From positions 84,063-148,062 of the forward strand of contig NZ_JHQS01000013.1 of NCBI RefSeq assembly GCF_014843845.1: a stretch of DNA of 64,000 nt, read 5' to 3'. Positions 48,526 through 59,892 of the stretch are shown piece by piece; within the stretch, counting starts at the first letter, position 1, and every line of letters begins with the position of its first letter. The position numbers were made by a program, and so were the translations under genes. The notes below the pieces were generated by a model, which was given only the letters and a program-made list of their open reading frames with translations, was not told the DNA's origin and searched no databases. The DNA comes from Mesorhizobium amorphae. Its GTDB lineage: Bacteria > Pseudomonadota > Alphaproteobacteria > Rhizobiales > Rhizobiaceae.

Positions 48526-49443
48526 ATGGTCAATCAGGCCTCTAACCAGGGACATAGTATGTTGCTCGAAGTAGATAGGCAGTTAGCGAAAGTCGATCAC
48601 GCCGCTCACACAGAAGATTTGTCTCATCTTGAGCATGTGCGTCGGAGGCACATAGGACGCTATATCGGCGCTGCCGCGATTCTGGCGATAGCTTTGTGGA
48701 TCATTCTGGCGTTCGCTCATGGGCAGGTCGAGTGGTCTGTTACAGGGCGATACCTCACGGCGCGCGCCATCCTAATCGGAGTCGGCAACACGGTCTTGCT
48801 GGCAGTGTTGGCAATGTTGTTCGGCATTGCGATAGGCGTCACCGTTGCGATCATGCGGTTTTCGGCCAATCCGATAATCAAATGGGCGGCGCTTGCTTAT
48901 GTGGGCCTCTTTCGCGGCATCCCTTCATTGCTGCAGCTGCTCCTGTGGTACAATCTTGCGCTGGTGTTTCCAACGATTGGCATCCCAGGATTGTTCGAAT
49001 GGCGCACCGTGGACGTGATGACGCCGTTTGTCGCGGCATTGCTGGGGTTGGGGATCAACCAGGGTGCCTATACGTCGGAAGTGATACGGGCTGGGCTGAT
49101 ATCCGTCGATGATGGGCAATATGAAGCCGCCAGCGCGATCGGGATGCACCGTCTCCAAGGGTTGCGCCGAATAATCTTGCCTCAAGCTATGCGTGTGATC
49201 CTGCCACCGATCGGCAACGAATTTATTGGCATGGTCAAGTGGACGTCGCTGGCCAGCGTAATCCAATTTTCCGAGGTTATGCATGCGTCAGAGACCATTT
49301 ACTACGCAAACAGCAGGGTCATCGAACTGCTCTTTGTCGCGGCCTTTTGGTACCTAGCTGTTATCACGGTGCTCTCTCTTTTGCAGAGTCGAGTGGAGCG
49401 GTATTTCGCCCGTGGGGCAGGTCGTGCTGCGCAGTCGCGCTAA
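48526..49443 (+). CDS. Polar amino acid ABC transporter permease
   Basis: 305 residues from ATG 48526; an ATG at 48559 is an alternative. About 50 cytoplasmic residues, then a membrane segment ([20 protein letters not shown]) and the HisMQ-type permease domain. The EAA loop reads [20 protein letters not shown] followed by [20 protein letters not shown]. Several further hydrophobic helices include [20 protein letters not shown]. It pairs with the ATPase starting 14 bases after its stop and the binding protein beyond. A single permease implies a homodimer. Imports an amino acid or related compound; the substrate is not evident. Confidence 0.93.
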   Translation: MVNQASNQGHSMLLEVDRQLAKVDHAAHTEDLSHLEHVRRRHIGRYIGAAAILAIALWIILAFAHGQVEWSVTGRYLTARAILIGVGNTVLLAVLAMLFGIAIGVTVAIMRFSANPIIKWAALAYVGLFRGIPSLLQLLLWYNLALVFPTIGIPGLFEWRTVDVMTPFVAALLGLGINQGAYTSEVIRAGLISVDDGQYEAASAIGMHRLQGLRRIILPQAMRVILPPIGNEFIGMVKWTSLASVIQFSEVMHASETIYYANSRVIELLFVAAFWYLAVITVLSLLQSRVERYFARGAGRAAQSR

Positions 49444-49456
49444 CGGAGGCAAAGAT

Positions 49457-50221
49457 ATGAATCCCATCCTGAAAGCCATCGACGTGCGCAAGTCATATGG
49501 AACGTTCGAGGCACTTAAGGGCATCGATCTGGAGATTAACCGCAGCGAGGTTCTGTGCCTGATAGGGCCGTCCGGATCGGGGAAGAGCACGTTCTTGCGC
49601 TGCATCAACCAGCTGGAGATCATCGATGGCGGGGCTTTGTGGATCAACGGGCAGTTGGTCGGCTACCGTCGCGTAGGCCATAAGTTATACGAACTCTCGG
49701 AGCGCGAGATAGCACGGCAGCGACTTGCGACGGGCATGGTATTTCAGCGGTTCAATCTGTTTCCGAACAAGACGGCCCTGCAAAACGTTATCGAGGGTCC
49801 AACCCAGGTACTCAAACTTGGACGTAGGCAAGCCGAGGCAACAGGTCGTGAACTGCTCGACCGTGTCGGCCTCGCGCACAAATGCAACGCATACCCGATC
49901 GAGCTATCTGGCGGGCAACAACAGCGTGTAGCGATCGCTCGCGCGCTCGCGATGAACCCGACTCTCATGCTCTTTGATGAGCCCACATCTGCACTTGACC
50001 CCGAATTGGTTGGCGAGGTGCTCGCCGTGATGCGCGATCTCGCTCGCTCGGGAATGACAATGGTCGTCGTCACACACGAACTTGGCTTCGCGCGTGAAGT
50101 TGCAAGCCGAGTGTTGTTTATGGACCATGGGCTTATAGTCGAAGGTGGATCTCCAGAGCAGATTCTCAATAGCCCGACCCACGCTCGCACTCGAGAGTTC
50201 ATCTCAGCAGTGCTGAGTTGA
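49457..50221 (+). CDS. Polar amino acid ABC transporter ATP-binding protein (GlnQ/HisP-like)
   Basis: 254 residues from the ATG at 49457 after GGAGGCAAAGAT. Walker A is [15 protein letters not shown], the Q-loop is in [18 protein letters not shown], the signature [19 protein letters not shown], Walker [17 protein letters not shown] and the H-loop [14 protein letters not shown]. All catalytic residues intact. Cytoplasmic partner of the permease. Confidence 0.95.
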   Translation: MNPILKAIDVRKSYGTFEALKGIDLEINRSEVLCLIGPSGSGKSTFLRCINQLEIIDGGALWINGQLVGYRRVGHKLYELSEREIARQRLATGMVFQRFNLFPNKTALQNVIEGPTQVLKLGRRQAEATGRELLDRVGLAHKCNAYPIELSGGQQQRVAIARALAMNPTLMLFDEPTSALDPELVGEVLAVMRDLARSGMTMVVVTHELGFAREVASRVLFMDHGLIVEGGSPEQILNSPTHARTREFISAVLS

Positions 50222-50265
50222 ATGAGCGTTTAGTATATTATTCAAATAACAGAAAGGGGACTAAC

Positions 50266-51126
50266 ATGTTGTCGAAAATCTCAATTCGTATCGTGATGAG
50301 TGGACTTGCACTCGCAGCAATCCTGATCACCGGCACCGCGTACGCGCAGGATGAAAAGAAAACTATTAATGCAGGCACTGTTACTTATTATCCGCCGTTC
50401 GAATTCAAGGATCCAAATACTGGCGAGCTGATGGGTTTCGACAACGACCTATTCAAAGCTATGGCCAAAAAAGTGGGGGCGGAGGCCAACTTTATTGAAT
50501 TCAGCTGGGCGGACCTAGCTAGCTTTGCTCCGCTTAAGACCGGACGCGTGGACTTCTACGGGGCGGGGGTGGTGGGGGACATACCGGAAAGGCGCGCAAA
50601 CGGTGTAAGCTTCATCGACTATGTTTATGACCCTTACTTCTTTTTCACGCTCAGCCCGAACGCGGATCAATTCAAGAAACCGGACGCTTTGTGCGGAAAA
50701 CGGGTCGCTAATTCTCGTAGTAGCACACTTATGATCACAGCGGTTAACAAATGGAGCGAGGAGAATTGTATCAAAGCGGGTAAGCCTGCTGTAGTTCAGG
50801 TTGGTACCGACAACTCACCAGAACAACAATTGATGTTGAAACAGGGGCGTGCGGATGCCGGCTTTGAAGGCGGCGGTTCACTGTCATACTCGAACAAGGC
50901 CGAGGGAAACGTATACACAACTATCGGAAAGCCCGTGACCAAGGTCATGCTTGGAATGGCTTTCCTGAACGAAAATAAGGTCCTCGGAGAAGCGCTTAAA
51001 AAGGCGCTAGACGAGCTGATAGCCGATGGCACCTATGTCCAGCTGCTGAAGAAGTGGGGGTTTCCGGATGAAAGCTCGATTGGACAGACATCGTCTATTA
51101 ATGCGGGCCCGGGCGAAGTGCAGTAG
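50266..51126 (+). CDS. Periplasmic amino acid-binding protein, SBP family 3
   Basis: 286 residues from ATG 50266 after AGAAAGGGGACTAAC. The signal peptide RIVMSGLALAAILITGTAYA-QDE is cleaved near residue 27. The mature part starts INAGTVTYYPPFEFKDPNTG and ELMGFDNDLFKAMAKK, typical of SBP_bac_3. A lysine-rich acidic surface and ELIADGTYVQLLKKWGFPDE end the fold. CGKRVANSRSS and ENCIK hold cysteines that may form a disulphide. Somewhat more AT-rich than other genes here. Captures the substrate for the permease/ATPase pair. Confidence 0.94.
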   Translation: MLSKISIRIVMSGLALAAILITGTAYAQDEKKTINAGTVTYYPPFEFKDPNTGELMGFDNDLFKAMAKKVGAEANFIEFSWADLASFAPLKTGRVDFYGAGVVGDIPERRANGVSFIDYVYDPYFFFTLSPNADQFKKPDALCGKRVANSRSSTLMITAVNKWSEENCIKAGKPAVVQVGTDNSPEQQLMLKQGRADAGFEGGGSLSYSNKAEGNVYTTIGKPVTKVMLGMAFLNENKVLGEALKKALDELIADGTYVQLLKKWGFPDESSIGQTSSINAGPGEVQ

Positions 51127-51257
51127 GCTCAAGTTAAAGGTCTTGAGTGCTGCGACGTCAACCACCGCCTCTGCTTGGCACGAATGCGGTGGTCCCGTTC
51201 GCCTGAGTCTCGGATAGCCGCCCATCAGAGGTATGGGCTACTGTGAGGTGATTACAC

Positions 51258-52052
51258 ATGATCAATACTCCTCTTGCCCAAGGTAAACGCTGGCCCGGCT
51301 GGGTGAAGCAACGATTGGCGGTCCACGGTGCACCCGTTGGTATCTTGATGCTTGATCGCATGCCTGGACCCGGCATCCGCCCTTACATCCCCGGGGACAC
51401 CGGTAATGCCACCACGTGGAGCGTCCCAGTGCGCTACAAAACGGTGTCCACCCTGAACGTCACCCGGATTTTTGGACCCGATGGCGAGGCACTGACATCG
51501 GCTGTGGTTCAGGCAGCGGCCGAGCTCGTAAGCGAGGGTGCCCAACTGATCACCAGTGGCTGCGGGTACTTGATCCGATACCAGGAAGCGGTTCGCGACG
51601 CGGTAGACGTACCCGTGTTCCTATCGAGCCTTCTCCTCGCTCCTTTCCTCGAGATGATGCTTCCCCGAGACAAGGCGCTTGGTATCATTGTCGCAAGCAA
51701 GACTGTAATGACTCAGCAGGGCCTATTGAAAGCGACCGGGCTGGGAGCCAACATCGGGCGTAGGGTGGTCGTCGCCGGACTTGAGGACACTCCCGTGTTC
51801 GCGGCCACTTTTCTCAGCGGCAAGGGTGACCTAGACGTTAGCGCCTGCGAGAAAGACTTAGTTGATACCGCCATGGCTCTACTCAACGACCGGCCGGACA
51901 TCGGGATGCTGCTGCTTGAGTGCGGCAACTTGCCGCCTTACGCCGCGGCGGTCCAGCAGGCAACCGGCGGCATTCCAGTCTTCGACTTTACCTCGCTTAT
52001 CGAGTTCTTCATCGGTGGGTTAATTCGTAGACCGTTCACGGGGCTCATTTAG
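51258..52052 (+). CDS. Aspartate/glutamate/hydantoin racemase-family enzyme
   Basis: 264 residues. ATG after GTGAGGTGATTACAC. Two cysteines are placed as in the two-cysteine Asp/Glu racemase superfamily: LITSGCGYLIRYQEAVRDAV in the first half and GMLLLECGNLPPYAAAVQQA in the second. It also has VPVFLSSLLLAPFLEMML and DKALGIIVASKTVMTQQGLL. Relatives include amino acid racemases, maleate isomerase-like and arylmalonate decarboxylase-like proteins. As last gene of the M24/ABC unit it probably isomerises or cleaves the imported compound. Confidence 0.85.
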   Translation: MINTPLAQGKRWPGWVKQRLAVHGAPVGILMLDRMPGPGIRPYIPGDTGNATTWSVPVRYKTVSTLNVTRIFGPDGEALTSAVVQAAAELVSEGAQLITSGCGYLIRYQEAVRDAVDVPVFLSSLLLAPFLEMMLPRDKALGIIVASKTVMTQQGLLKATGLGANIGRRVVVAGLEDTPVFAATFLSGKGDLDVSACEKDLVDTAMALLNDRPDIGMLLLECGNLPPYAAAVQQATGGIPVFDFTSLIEFFIGGLIRRPFTGLI

Positions 52053-52065
52053 GGTTTGGTATTCC

Positions 52066-52330
52066 GGCCCATTCTGGAAGGCGGCGCCGTAAACCTTCGA
52101 AATCACCTCCGGGACAGCCGCGTGATCGCCGAAGGCGCGGCGCAGGTTGTCGGAGATCTCCCCCACTGGGCGCGAGCGCGCACCGCCTCGACGGCTGCTT
52201 GGAGTATATTGCCCTTGCCGCTGGCCGCAGTCTCACCAAGCACGGCAAGGGCTGCGTCGACGCGCTTGTCTGCTGCGCTTTAGCAGGCAGCGCAGAGGCG
52301 ATTTCGAGGGTGAACGGGCATGCCCAAAAG
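52066..52330 (-). pseudogene. Methylmalonyl-CoA mutase-like C-terminal fragment
   Basis: Minus-strand frames read ALAVLGETAASGKGNIL, AAVEAVRARAQWGEISDNL and FGDHAAVPEVISKVYG. This resembles the end of acyl-CoA mutase catalytic domains, where EAARARATVGEISDAL-type sequence is usual. Short and frameshifted. Assignment from memory. Confidence 0.5.
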
Positions 52331-52675
52331 TAACGACTCAGCGATGAGTACCTCAGGCTCGAGCGCGCTTGTAGGGCAAAGATTCGCCGGTGAGCACGCC
52401 CGGCTCACCATTCGTCAGAGCGACCATCACGGCGATCAGGACCGCTTTGACGTCGTTGGCCTTGGCTCCCGATCTGCCTTCCTGGTTGGCTTGCCGAGGA
52501 CCATCATCCCTGGACTGGAGTGCGCTGCTGAAGCAGCTGAACCGATTTGATTGATTCTGACGATGACTGTGGGCGCGTCAACACCACGCCATCGCGGATT
52601 TTAACTCTTCGCACCTGCACAAAAATGTGCCAAACGCGACACCCATGGTTGGTAACGTTAGGGAAGGAGCCCTCG

Positions 52676-53521
52676 TTGAGTGCGGTTGCCAACACCAAGG
52701 CGATCACACCGCCGGATATTCGTTCCCGGAAGGGTGGAACGCCGCTCGTCTGCCTGACGGGCTATACCACGCCGATCGCAAAGCTCGTTGATCGGCATTG
52801 TGACATTGTTCTCGTCGGCGACAGCGTCGGCATGGTGCTCCACGGCTTGCCGTCGACGCTGGGCGTGACGCTTGAGATGATGGTCATGCACGGTCAGGCC
52901 GTGCGCCGTGGCCTGGAGCTGGCGCTGATGGTCGTCGACATGCCGTTCGGCTCCTACGAAGAAGGCCCTGAGCAGGCCTTCCGCAATGCGGCTCGCGTCA
53001 TGGCGGAAACCGGTTGCTCGGCGGTCAAGCTCGAAGGTGGCGAATCAATGGCGGAGACGATCCGCTTCCTGGCCGCACGCGGCGTGCCGGTCATGGGCCA
53101 TGTCGGCTTGACGCCGCAGGCGGTCAATACCTTCGGCGGTTATCGCGTGCAGGGCAGAGGCGGTGATGCGGAGCGCGTAGGGGCCGACGCGCTTGCGGTG
53201 AGCGAAGCGGGGGCCTTCGCGGTGGTGCTGGAGAAGGTCCCCGAGGCGCTCGCCCGCCGGATCACAGCAGAGGTAGCGATCCCGACCATCGGTATCGGTG
53301 CCACGGCGGCCTGTGACGGGCAGATTCTCGTCGTCGACGACATGTTGGGCATCTTCGGCGATTTCCGGCCCAAATTCGTCCAGCGATATGCCGAACTCGG
53401 TGAGATCGCCGAAGCGGCAATCGCTGCCTATGCGCAGGAAGTGCGCGACCGCCGCTTTCCAGCGGCCGAGCATCTATTCGGCGATGCGCCAAGGACGGTC
53501 AATCGTGGAGAAGGAGCATGA
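52676..53521 (+). CDS. panB: 3-methyl-2-oxobutanoate hydroxymethyltransferase
   Basis: 281 residues from a TTG at 52676 preceded by GGGAAGGAG at the right spacing. The open frame extends 43 codons upstream, but that part is not PanB-like. Motifs: [40 protein letters not shown] (Mg-binding aspartate), [53 protein letters not shown] and the catalytic region [18 protein letters not shown]. It forms ketopantoate from 2-oxoisovalerate and methylene-tetrahydrofolate, the first step of pantothenate synthesis. It overlaps panC by 4 bases (ATGA). panD for beta-alanine supply lies at 62476. Confidence 0.95.
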   Translation: MSAVANTKAITPPDIRSRKGGTPLVCLTGYTTPIAKLVDRHCDIVLVGDSVGMVLHGLPSTLGVTLEMMVMHGQAVRRGLELALMVVDMPFGSYEEGPEQAFRNAARVMAETGCSAVKLEGGESMAETIRFLAARGVPVMGHVGLTPQAVNTFGGYRVQGRGGDAERVGADALAVSEAGAFAVVLEKVPEALARRITAEVAIPTIGIGATAACDGQILVVDDMLGIFGDFRPKFVQRYAELGEIAEAAIAAYAQEVRDRRFPAAEHLFGDAPRTVNRGEGA

Positions 53522-54380
53522 GCATTCCGATCGCTCGAACCGTCGCCGAGTTGCGAACGGCGGTCGCCGCTTGGCGGCAGAATGGCCTGAAGGTCGCTGT
53601 CGTGCCGACTATGGGTGCGTCGCATGAAGACCATCTGAGCTTGGTGCGTGCCGCGCTCGCCAAGGCCGACAGGGTTATCGTGACGCTCTTCGTCAACCCG
53701 AAACAGTTCAACAGCGCGGCCGATCTCGCGGCCTACCCGCGCACTGAGCATGATGATGCCGCCTACGCACCAAATGCGGCGGACATGTATCCGGAAGGTT
53801 TCGCCACCACGGTGTCGGTGAGTGGGGTGAGCGATGGCCTGTGCGGCGCGTTCCGTCCCGACCGGCCATTTCGACGGCGTGGCAACCGTCGTCGCCAAGC
53901 TTTTTCTCCAGACGCGTGCTGATCTCGCCTTCTTCGGCGAGAAGGATTTCCAGCAACTGCGTCGTTCGCCGGCTCGTCCGCGATCTCGACATTCCGATCG
54001 AGATTGTAGCATGTCCAACGATACGTGAAGCCGACGGCCTAGCGATGTCGTCGCGCAATGTCAGGCTCTCGGCCGAACAGCGCTTGGCAGCGCCAAAGCT
54101 CCCCGAAGTCCTCTCCACCGCGGCCGAGCGGCTCTCGGCGGGAGTGCCGGCAGAGCTTGTGCTTGCCGAGGCCAGGCAAGCGATCCTCGCTGCCGGTTAC
54201 GACGAAGTAGAGTATCTTGAGCTACGAGCAGACCATGACCTGTCGCCGCTTTCCGCCGCAGACCGACCTGCACGCCTGATCGCCGCAGCCTGGCTCGGCG
54301 GGACGCGGCTTATCGATAACGTCGGAGTTCTGCCCAAGCAGAGCAAAGGCGAACTGCTCGCGGCAGCCAATGCCGCATGA
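53518..54380 (+). pseudogene. panC: Pantothenate synthetase with two frameshifts
   Basis: The first frame gives [20 protein letters not shown] (the usual GxLHxGH nucleotide motif is altered to GASHEDH) and [20 protein letters not shown]. Near 53865 four bases too many follow FRP, and the frame changes to [20 protein letters not shown] and [12 protein letters not shown]. Near 53962 one extra C changes it again to [36 protein letters not shown] and TRLIDNVGVLP. Full length apart from these, normally joining pantoate and beta-alanine with ATP. The altered first motif as well as the shifts argue for true decay, so a second panC elsewhere would be needed. Confidence 0.88.
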
Positions 54381-54446
54381 TTGAACATGCCGCAAGGCTT
54401 GTACAAAGGTGCGTCGTCAAAATGATCCAGACAAATAGCCGTAGCA

Positions 54447-55097
54447 GTGGATATGGTCTTTCGATTGAAGGAGCGCCTCGGCAGGAAGTTCGAAGAAGAA
54501 GTGCAATTCTTCAAGGGCTGGCAGAAGGACAGGAAACTAGTGGGCGCGCTCATGCCAACGTCCGTTCATGCCGCGCGTCGTATGGCAAGCGTCATTAATC
54601 CGGCATCCGGGCTGCCGGTTCTTGAACTTGGCGCAGGAACTGGCGTCATCACCAAGGCTATCCGGGAAAAAGGCATCAAGCCGCATCAGTTGATTTCGGT
54701 CGAATATTCCAAGGATTTCTATCATCGCCTGACGCGAGTCTTTCCGGGCGTGGATTTTCGATTGGGCGATGCGTTCGCGCTGGGGAAAGTGCTTGCCGAG
54801 CGGAGCGGGGAGCAATTCGGCTGTGTGATAAGTGCGGTGCCGCTGTTGAGCTTTCCAATGGAACAGCGTGTTGGCCTGCTTGAGGATTTGCTTGCCCGTA
54901 TTCCTCCCGGGAGACCTGTGATTCAGATCACCTACGGACCCTTGTCGCCGGTGATCAAAATGCCCGACCGCTATGTCGTGTCTCACTATGATTTCGTCGT
55001 CCGCAATATCCCGCCCGCACAGCTCTGGACTTACCGACGAGCAGTCCGAGGCGCGGGACACGCGGAAGACAGCGGACAGTTCGCAAAATCGTGCTGA
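54447..55097 (+). CDS. pmtA: Phospholipid N-methyltransferase, PmtA type
   Basis: About 214-216 residues (GTG at 54447 or ATG at 54453). The N terminus RLKERLGRKFEEEVQFFKGW is the membrane-associating amphipathic helix of PmtA. SAM-binding motifs: LPVLELGAGTGVITKAIREK, ISVEYSKDFYHRLTRVFPGV and DFRLGDAFALGKVLAE. CVISAVPLLSFPMEQRVGLL and GRPVIQITYGPLSPVIKMPD are PmtA-like. Converts phosphatidylethanolamine to its methylated forms on the way to phosphatidylcholine, at the inner membrane. Rhizobia need phosphatidylcholine for symbiosis. The C-terminal 15 residues look atypical, and the gene may have lost its original end. A terminator follows 48 bases later. Confidence 0.87.
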   Translation: MDMVFRLKERLGRKFEEEVQFFKGWQKDRKLVGALMPTSVHAARRMASVINPASGLPVLELGAGTGVITKAIREKGIKPHQLISVEYSKDFYHRLTRVFPGVDFRLGDAFALGKVLAERSGEQFGCVISAVPLLSFPMEQRVGLLEDLLARIPPGRPVIQITYGPLSPVIKMPDRYVVSHYDFVVRNIPPAQLWTYRRAVRGAGHAEDSGQFAKSC

Positions 55098-55145
55098 AGG
55101 ACAGGACGGTGGTCGTCACGAAATTCGCTTCGATTGCGCTTTTCT

Positions 55146-55182
55146 AGCCGCCACCGCTTTGCGGAGGCGGCTATGCCTTTTT
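55146..55182 (+). terminator. Rho-independent terminator after pmtA
   Basis: AGCCGCCACCGC-TTT-GCGGAGGCGGCT hairpin (one mismatch) followed by ATGCCTTTTT. Ends the panB-panC-pmtA transcript. Confidence 0.8.
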
Positions 55183-55542
55183 AGCACGGGCAGGTGCTCA
55201 CTCATCTGCTACGCACTTCGCCCTGCAGACAACAGACACCGAAGCCACCACGGCCGCGAAAATCTCGCGACGGCGTCTCCATACCAGGACCGGCCTGCCA
55301 TTTTTGAGAGGTGATCCGTGCAGGTGCCTGACGCAAACCATGCCATCCCGTCCCTGACCAAATCATAGCCATCGCCCTCTTTCAGCTGCCCGGGCCTCCC
55401 GACAGCCGGATCAATGATGACGATCCCCCTGGAGAATATTCTTCTTTGAAGAGCGTGACGGTCTGCGCCGTCTTGTGGTGCCTCAGCTTGTACGATGGCC
55501 TCCTGGCCTTCCGTGCCACGCAAGCGATGAGGTTCGGTCACT
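55183..55542. other. No recognisable gene
   Basis: About 360 bases between the pmtA terminator and the thiD stop. Only short unassignable frames. Confidence 0.5.
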
Positions 55543-56418
55543 CTACCGTGCAATGGCGTTCGGAAATACGACAGGCGAACCAGAATAGTCATGCTTAGGC
55601 TGAAGACTTTTCAGCGGATCGCGAAAAAAGAAAACGGCAGCCCTTCCAGTTCTTGCAAAGCGCTTGAACTCGCTTTCGTTGGAGAAGCGTCGTCGGTAGT
55701 TCAGCTCTTCCTTCAGGAGCTTCTCGAACACAAACAGCTTGCCTTTGCGCACGCTGTTTTCAAGTGATCTTCCTTTCGCCAAATGCGCCGCAGTCGCGCT
55801 GGCCAGCATGCATCCCGTCCCGCGCATCGACGTAGCCAGACGCGGTGTGTCGAAGCGGACTGGTTCGAATCGGGGTCCCGATGCATGGCCGCCCTTGACC
55901 AGCAGGGCCTGCGCTCCGGCGCTCAGCAATTCCTGGCCTTGCAACAGTGCGCCGTTCTCGTCCGTTGCCGGCTCTGAGCCAACAAGGAGCGCCAGCTCGA
56001 TGAGATTGGGTGTGACGAGACGGCAAAGGGGCATCAGATCACGTTTCATGGCGGCGATGGCGCCTGCTTCCAGCAGCGGCCGGCCTGAGGTCGAGGCCAG
56101 CACCGGGTCGAGTAGTGCCGGCATCTGCGGATTTTCGCGCAGGACGCCGGCAACGGCAACGACGATGTCAGCCGTTGCCAGCATGCCGATCTTGATGGCC
56201 GCCACCTTGTTGGCATGCAGCGCAGCGCGCATCTGATCGGCCACTAGATCGGGCTGCGAAGGATGGATTTCCATGACGGCCTCGTGCGTCTGCACCGTTA
56301 GCGCGGTGACAGCCAGGCAGGTACGTATGCCGATGGAAGAGATCGTCTCGATTCCGGCGCCGCCGCTGGAATCCGATCCGCCAATGACAAGCACATGCGG
56401 TTCTCGCCTCAGCGCCAT
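55543..56418 (-). CDS. thiD: Hydroxymethylpyrimidine (phosphate) kinase
   Basis: 291 residues from the ATG at 56418, which overlaps the thiE stop by 10 bases. The frame is open further upstream inside thiE, but that is thiE shadow. Motifs: VLVIGGSDSSGGAGIETISS, AAIKIGMLATADIVVAVAGV, LLDPVLASTSGRPLLEAGAI, LVTPNLIELALLVG, LLVKGGHASG and the anion hole MRGTGCMLASATAAHLAKG. It phosphorylates HMP and HMP-P to HMP-PP for thiamine synthesis. The C-terminal 30 or so residues (after LNYRRRFSNESEF) exceed the usual length, perhaps through a frameshift near the end. Last gene of the thi operon. Confidence 0.92.
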   Translation of the reverse strand: MALRREPHVLVIGGSDSSGGAGIETISSIGIRTCLAVTALTVQTHEAVMEIHPSQPDLVADQMRAALHANKVAAIKIGMLATADIVVAVAGVLRENPQMPALLDPVLASTSGRPLLEAGAIAAMKRDLMPLCRLVTPNLIELALLVGSEPATDENGALLQGQELLSAGAQALLVKGGHASGPRFEPVRFDTPRLATSMRGTGCMLASATAAHLAKGRSLENSVRKGKLFVFEKLLKEELNYRRRFSNESEFKRFARTGRAAVFFFRDPLKSLQPKHDYSGSPVVFPNAIAR

Positions 56419-57010
56419 CGGTCTGTCTTTTCGATCCATTCTCGCGTGAGTGCTTCGGGGTCGTCGTTCAGCGTGATGTCGGTGACCACTGCCGCGCAGT
56501 CCGCGCCAGCCGCAAAGACACCGTCGAGCCGGTCGGGGTTGAGGCCACCAATGGCGACCAATGGAACGGGTGCGAGCCGACGCTTCCACTCGCTGATCCG
56601 CTCCAGCCCTTGCGGCGCCCATTTCATCTTTTTCAGGATGGTGGGGTAGATGGGGCCGAGCGCGATGTAGTCGGGCGCGGCAGCCATCGCCGTTTCCAGC
56701 TCGATATCATCATGTGTGCTCAGTCCGAGCCTCACGCCGGCTACCCGAATCCGCGAACGGTCGGCGGTCTGCAAATCCTCCTGGCCAAGGTGGACGAAGT
56801 CACAGCCTTCCTCGATTGCCAGGCGCCAATGGTCGTTGACGATGAGCTGGCAGTGGTGCTGGGCGCACAAGGCCTTTGCCTTGCGGATCTCCGCGCGCAA
56901 CCCGGCCTCATCCATGGTCTTTATGCGAAGCTGAACCAGCTTGACGCCAAGCGGCACCAACCGTTCGATCCAGGCAGCGCTGTCGACGATCAGGTAGAAG
57001 GCATCGAGCT

Positions 57011-57014
<4 letters not shown>
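56409..57014 (-). CDS. thiE: Thiamine-phosphate synthase
   Basis: 201 residues. [96 protein letters not shown] and [20 protein letters not shown] are the TIM-barrel signatures of ThiE. It joins HMP-PP and thiazole phosphate. Its ATG overlaps the stop of the thiG remnant upstream (ATGA), so translation now depends on the thiC-thiG fusion region. Confidence 0.93.
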
Positions 57015-58278
<1,264 letters not shown>

Positions 58279-58643
58279 GAATGCCCTAGACTAGGTTGAA
58301 CGGGCCTGCGCTATCTTGTCAAGCGGGTTCGGCCCGCGGCGGTGATCGGCGACCAATCAAACCCAGCGGAAGCGCGCGCACGTATCGAGAGCAAGTCACG
58401 CCCAGAGGAGCGGCGAAGCGCCCACGATAGGCGAGCCATCATGCGGATTCGAAACCCTTTCCAGCACGGCATTTCGGGCTTGCCGAACCGACATAGCTAC
58501 CGCCCAACTGGGTGAGAATGCTTTAGATGTCTGTCTTGCTCGTCATCGGCAATCCTTTCGCGTAGGCTAGACGCCACGTTTGTTCCCCCAGAGCAGAACA
58601 TGAAGCTGCGGCAGTACACGCGCCTCGAACCACCTGTCACGAG
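58279..58643. other. Intergenic, no gene seen
   Basis: About 365 bases between the TPP riboswitch and the queE stop. The thi promoter must lie here. I see no convincing gene. Confidence 0.5.
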
Positions 58644-59291
58644 TCACCTTTTCGACCAGCCATCCATGCGTTTCATCACACCGGCCATGTCGATGAATGC
58701 GTCTTTGTTACCGGGACGCGGCGGCGTGTGATTGCCGGGCTGCAGATAGACGGGTAATTGCGGGTAGCGCGCTGCGGCGTCTTTGGCATAGGCATAGTCA
58801 TCATCGTCGAAGACGACGAGTTTGAGCACCATCTGCGGCTTATCCTGTGCCGCCTCGACGCAGGCGTCGAACGCGGCCCAATCTGTCGTCATTTCGCTTG
58901 AGGGCGGCTTGGGGCTGAGCATCAGCACGTCGAGATCCGCGAACCATTGCCTAGGCACCGAGCCTTGGGTTTCCAATGCAAAGCGGTAGCCCTCACCATG
59001 CCCGCGGTCGATCAGCGGTCCAAGGGGCTGGATGGCCGGATTGCCGCCCGACAGCGACACCATCACGGGCTGACCGCCGGAAAGCGCAATGACCTTTTGC
59101 CAGACCGCGTCGGGAGACATCATCTCCCAATCATGGCGGAAGCGACTGTCCACCGCATGCAGGCTGTCGCACCAGGAACAGCGATAATCGCACCCGCCCG
59201 TTCTTACGAACACCGTCGGCAAGCCGATCAGCATGCCTTCGCCCTGAATGGTCGGCCCAAAAATCTCGCTGACGCGGATTCCGGGATGCAA
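58644..59291 (-). CDS. queE: 7-carboxy-7-deazaguanine synthase
   Basis: 215 residues, apparently from a TTG at 59291. Radical-SAM cluster motif C-x3-C-x2-C in [20 protein letters not shown]. Substrate-binding segments [36 protein letters not shown] and [17 protein letters not shown], then [12 protein letters not shown]. It forms the deazaguanine ring from 6-carboxytetrahydropterin in the queuosine/7-deazaguanine pathway. Follows queD with a 9-base gap. Confidence 0.95.
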   Translation of the reverse strand: MHPGIRVSEIFGPTIQGEGMLIGLPTVFVRTGGCDYRCSWCDSLHAVDSRFRHDWEMMSPDAVWQKVIALSGGQPVMVSLSGGNPAIQPLGPLIDRGHGEGYRFALETQGSVPRQWFADLDVLMLSPKPPSSEMTTDWAAFDACVEAAQDKPQMVLKLVVFDDDDYAYAKDAAARYPQLPVYLQPGNHTPPRPGNKDAFIDMAGVMKRMDGWSKR

Positions 59292-59300
59292 ACGCGCACG

Positions 59301-59660
59301 TCATGGCCGGTATTCAGCCCAGGTTTTCGGCGTCTCGCTCACCCGCACGGCGGAGGTTTGTGGTAGCCGCACCTTGCACCAGTCGTAGAAGTGCCTGGCC
59401 AGACATTCCGCTGTGACACGGTCATGCCCCAGGACGTCGTTAAGATGCCGATGGTCGAACGTCCCATCGATGTAGTGCTTGAGCGAAGCTAGGTCTTTGT
59501 AGTCGCGCACAAAGCCATGATCGTCCAATTCGCCACCTGAAAGCTCCACTACGACGACGTAGTTGTGGCCGTGTAGACGCGCGCACTGATGATCGGCTGG
59601 CAAGGAAGTGAGCTGATGCGAGGCCGAGAAGTGGAACTCTTTGGTAATGCGGAACATCAC
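59301..59660 (-). CDS. queD: 6-carboxy-5,6,7,8-tetrahydropterin synthase
   Basis: 119 residues, family-typical. Zinc histidines in [17 protein letters not shown] and [17 protein letters not shown], catalytic cysteine preceding [16 protein letters not shown], and the substrate glutamate in [13 protein letters not shown]. It makes the QueE substrate from dihydroneopterin triphosphate. Starts within the stop of the queC remnant (4-base overlap), keeping the queC-queD-queE order. Confidence 0.95.
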   Translation of the reverse strand: MMFRITKEFHFSASHQLTSLPADHQCARLHGHNYVVVVELSGGELDDHGFVRDYKDLASLKHYIDGTFDHRHLNDVLGHDRVTAECLARHFYDWCKVRLPQTSAVRVSETPKTWAEYRP

Positions 59661-59810
59661 GCGCTCCTTGTCTGGATAGCGTGGAGCCAGAAGTCTGCGT
59701 CCTCATAATCTGTCGGGTCTGCAATGCCGGCCAGATCGAATGCTTCGCGCCGTTCGACGCATGTCCCGCAGCGACCGCAATGACGTGCGCCGCCCTTGTA
59801 GCATAGTCGC
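59657..59810 (-). pseudogene. queC: 7-cyano-7-deazaguanine synthase, C-terminal stub
   Basis: Only about the last 50 residues remain: [20 protein letters not shown], then [20 protein letters not shown]. The zinc-binding cysteines are preserved, but the ATP pyrophosphatase domain is absent. Upstream sequence from about 59815 is unrelated and leads to the ald terminator. A deletion removed the first three quarters of queC. Confidence 0.88.
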
Positions 59811-59892
59811 CTCGAACGGCGTTCGCCCCGACGAGCTGCCCGCGACATTGACTGAAAGGGCGGGGAAGATGCCTCTGGCCAATCTTCGGGAA

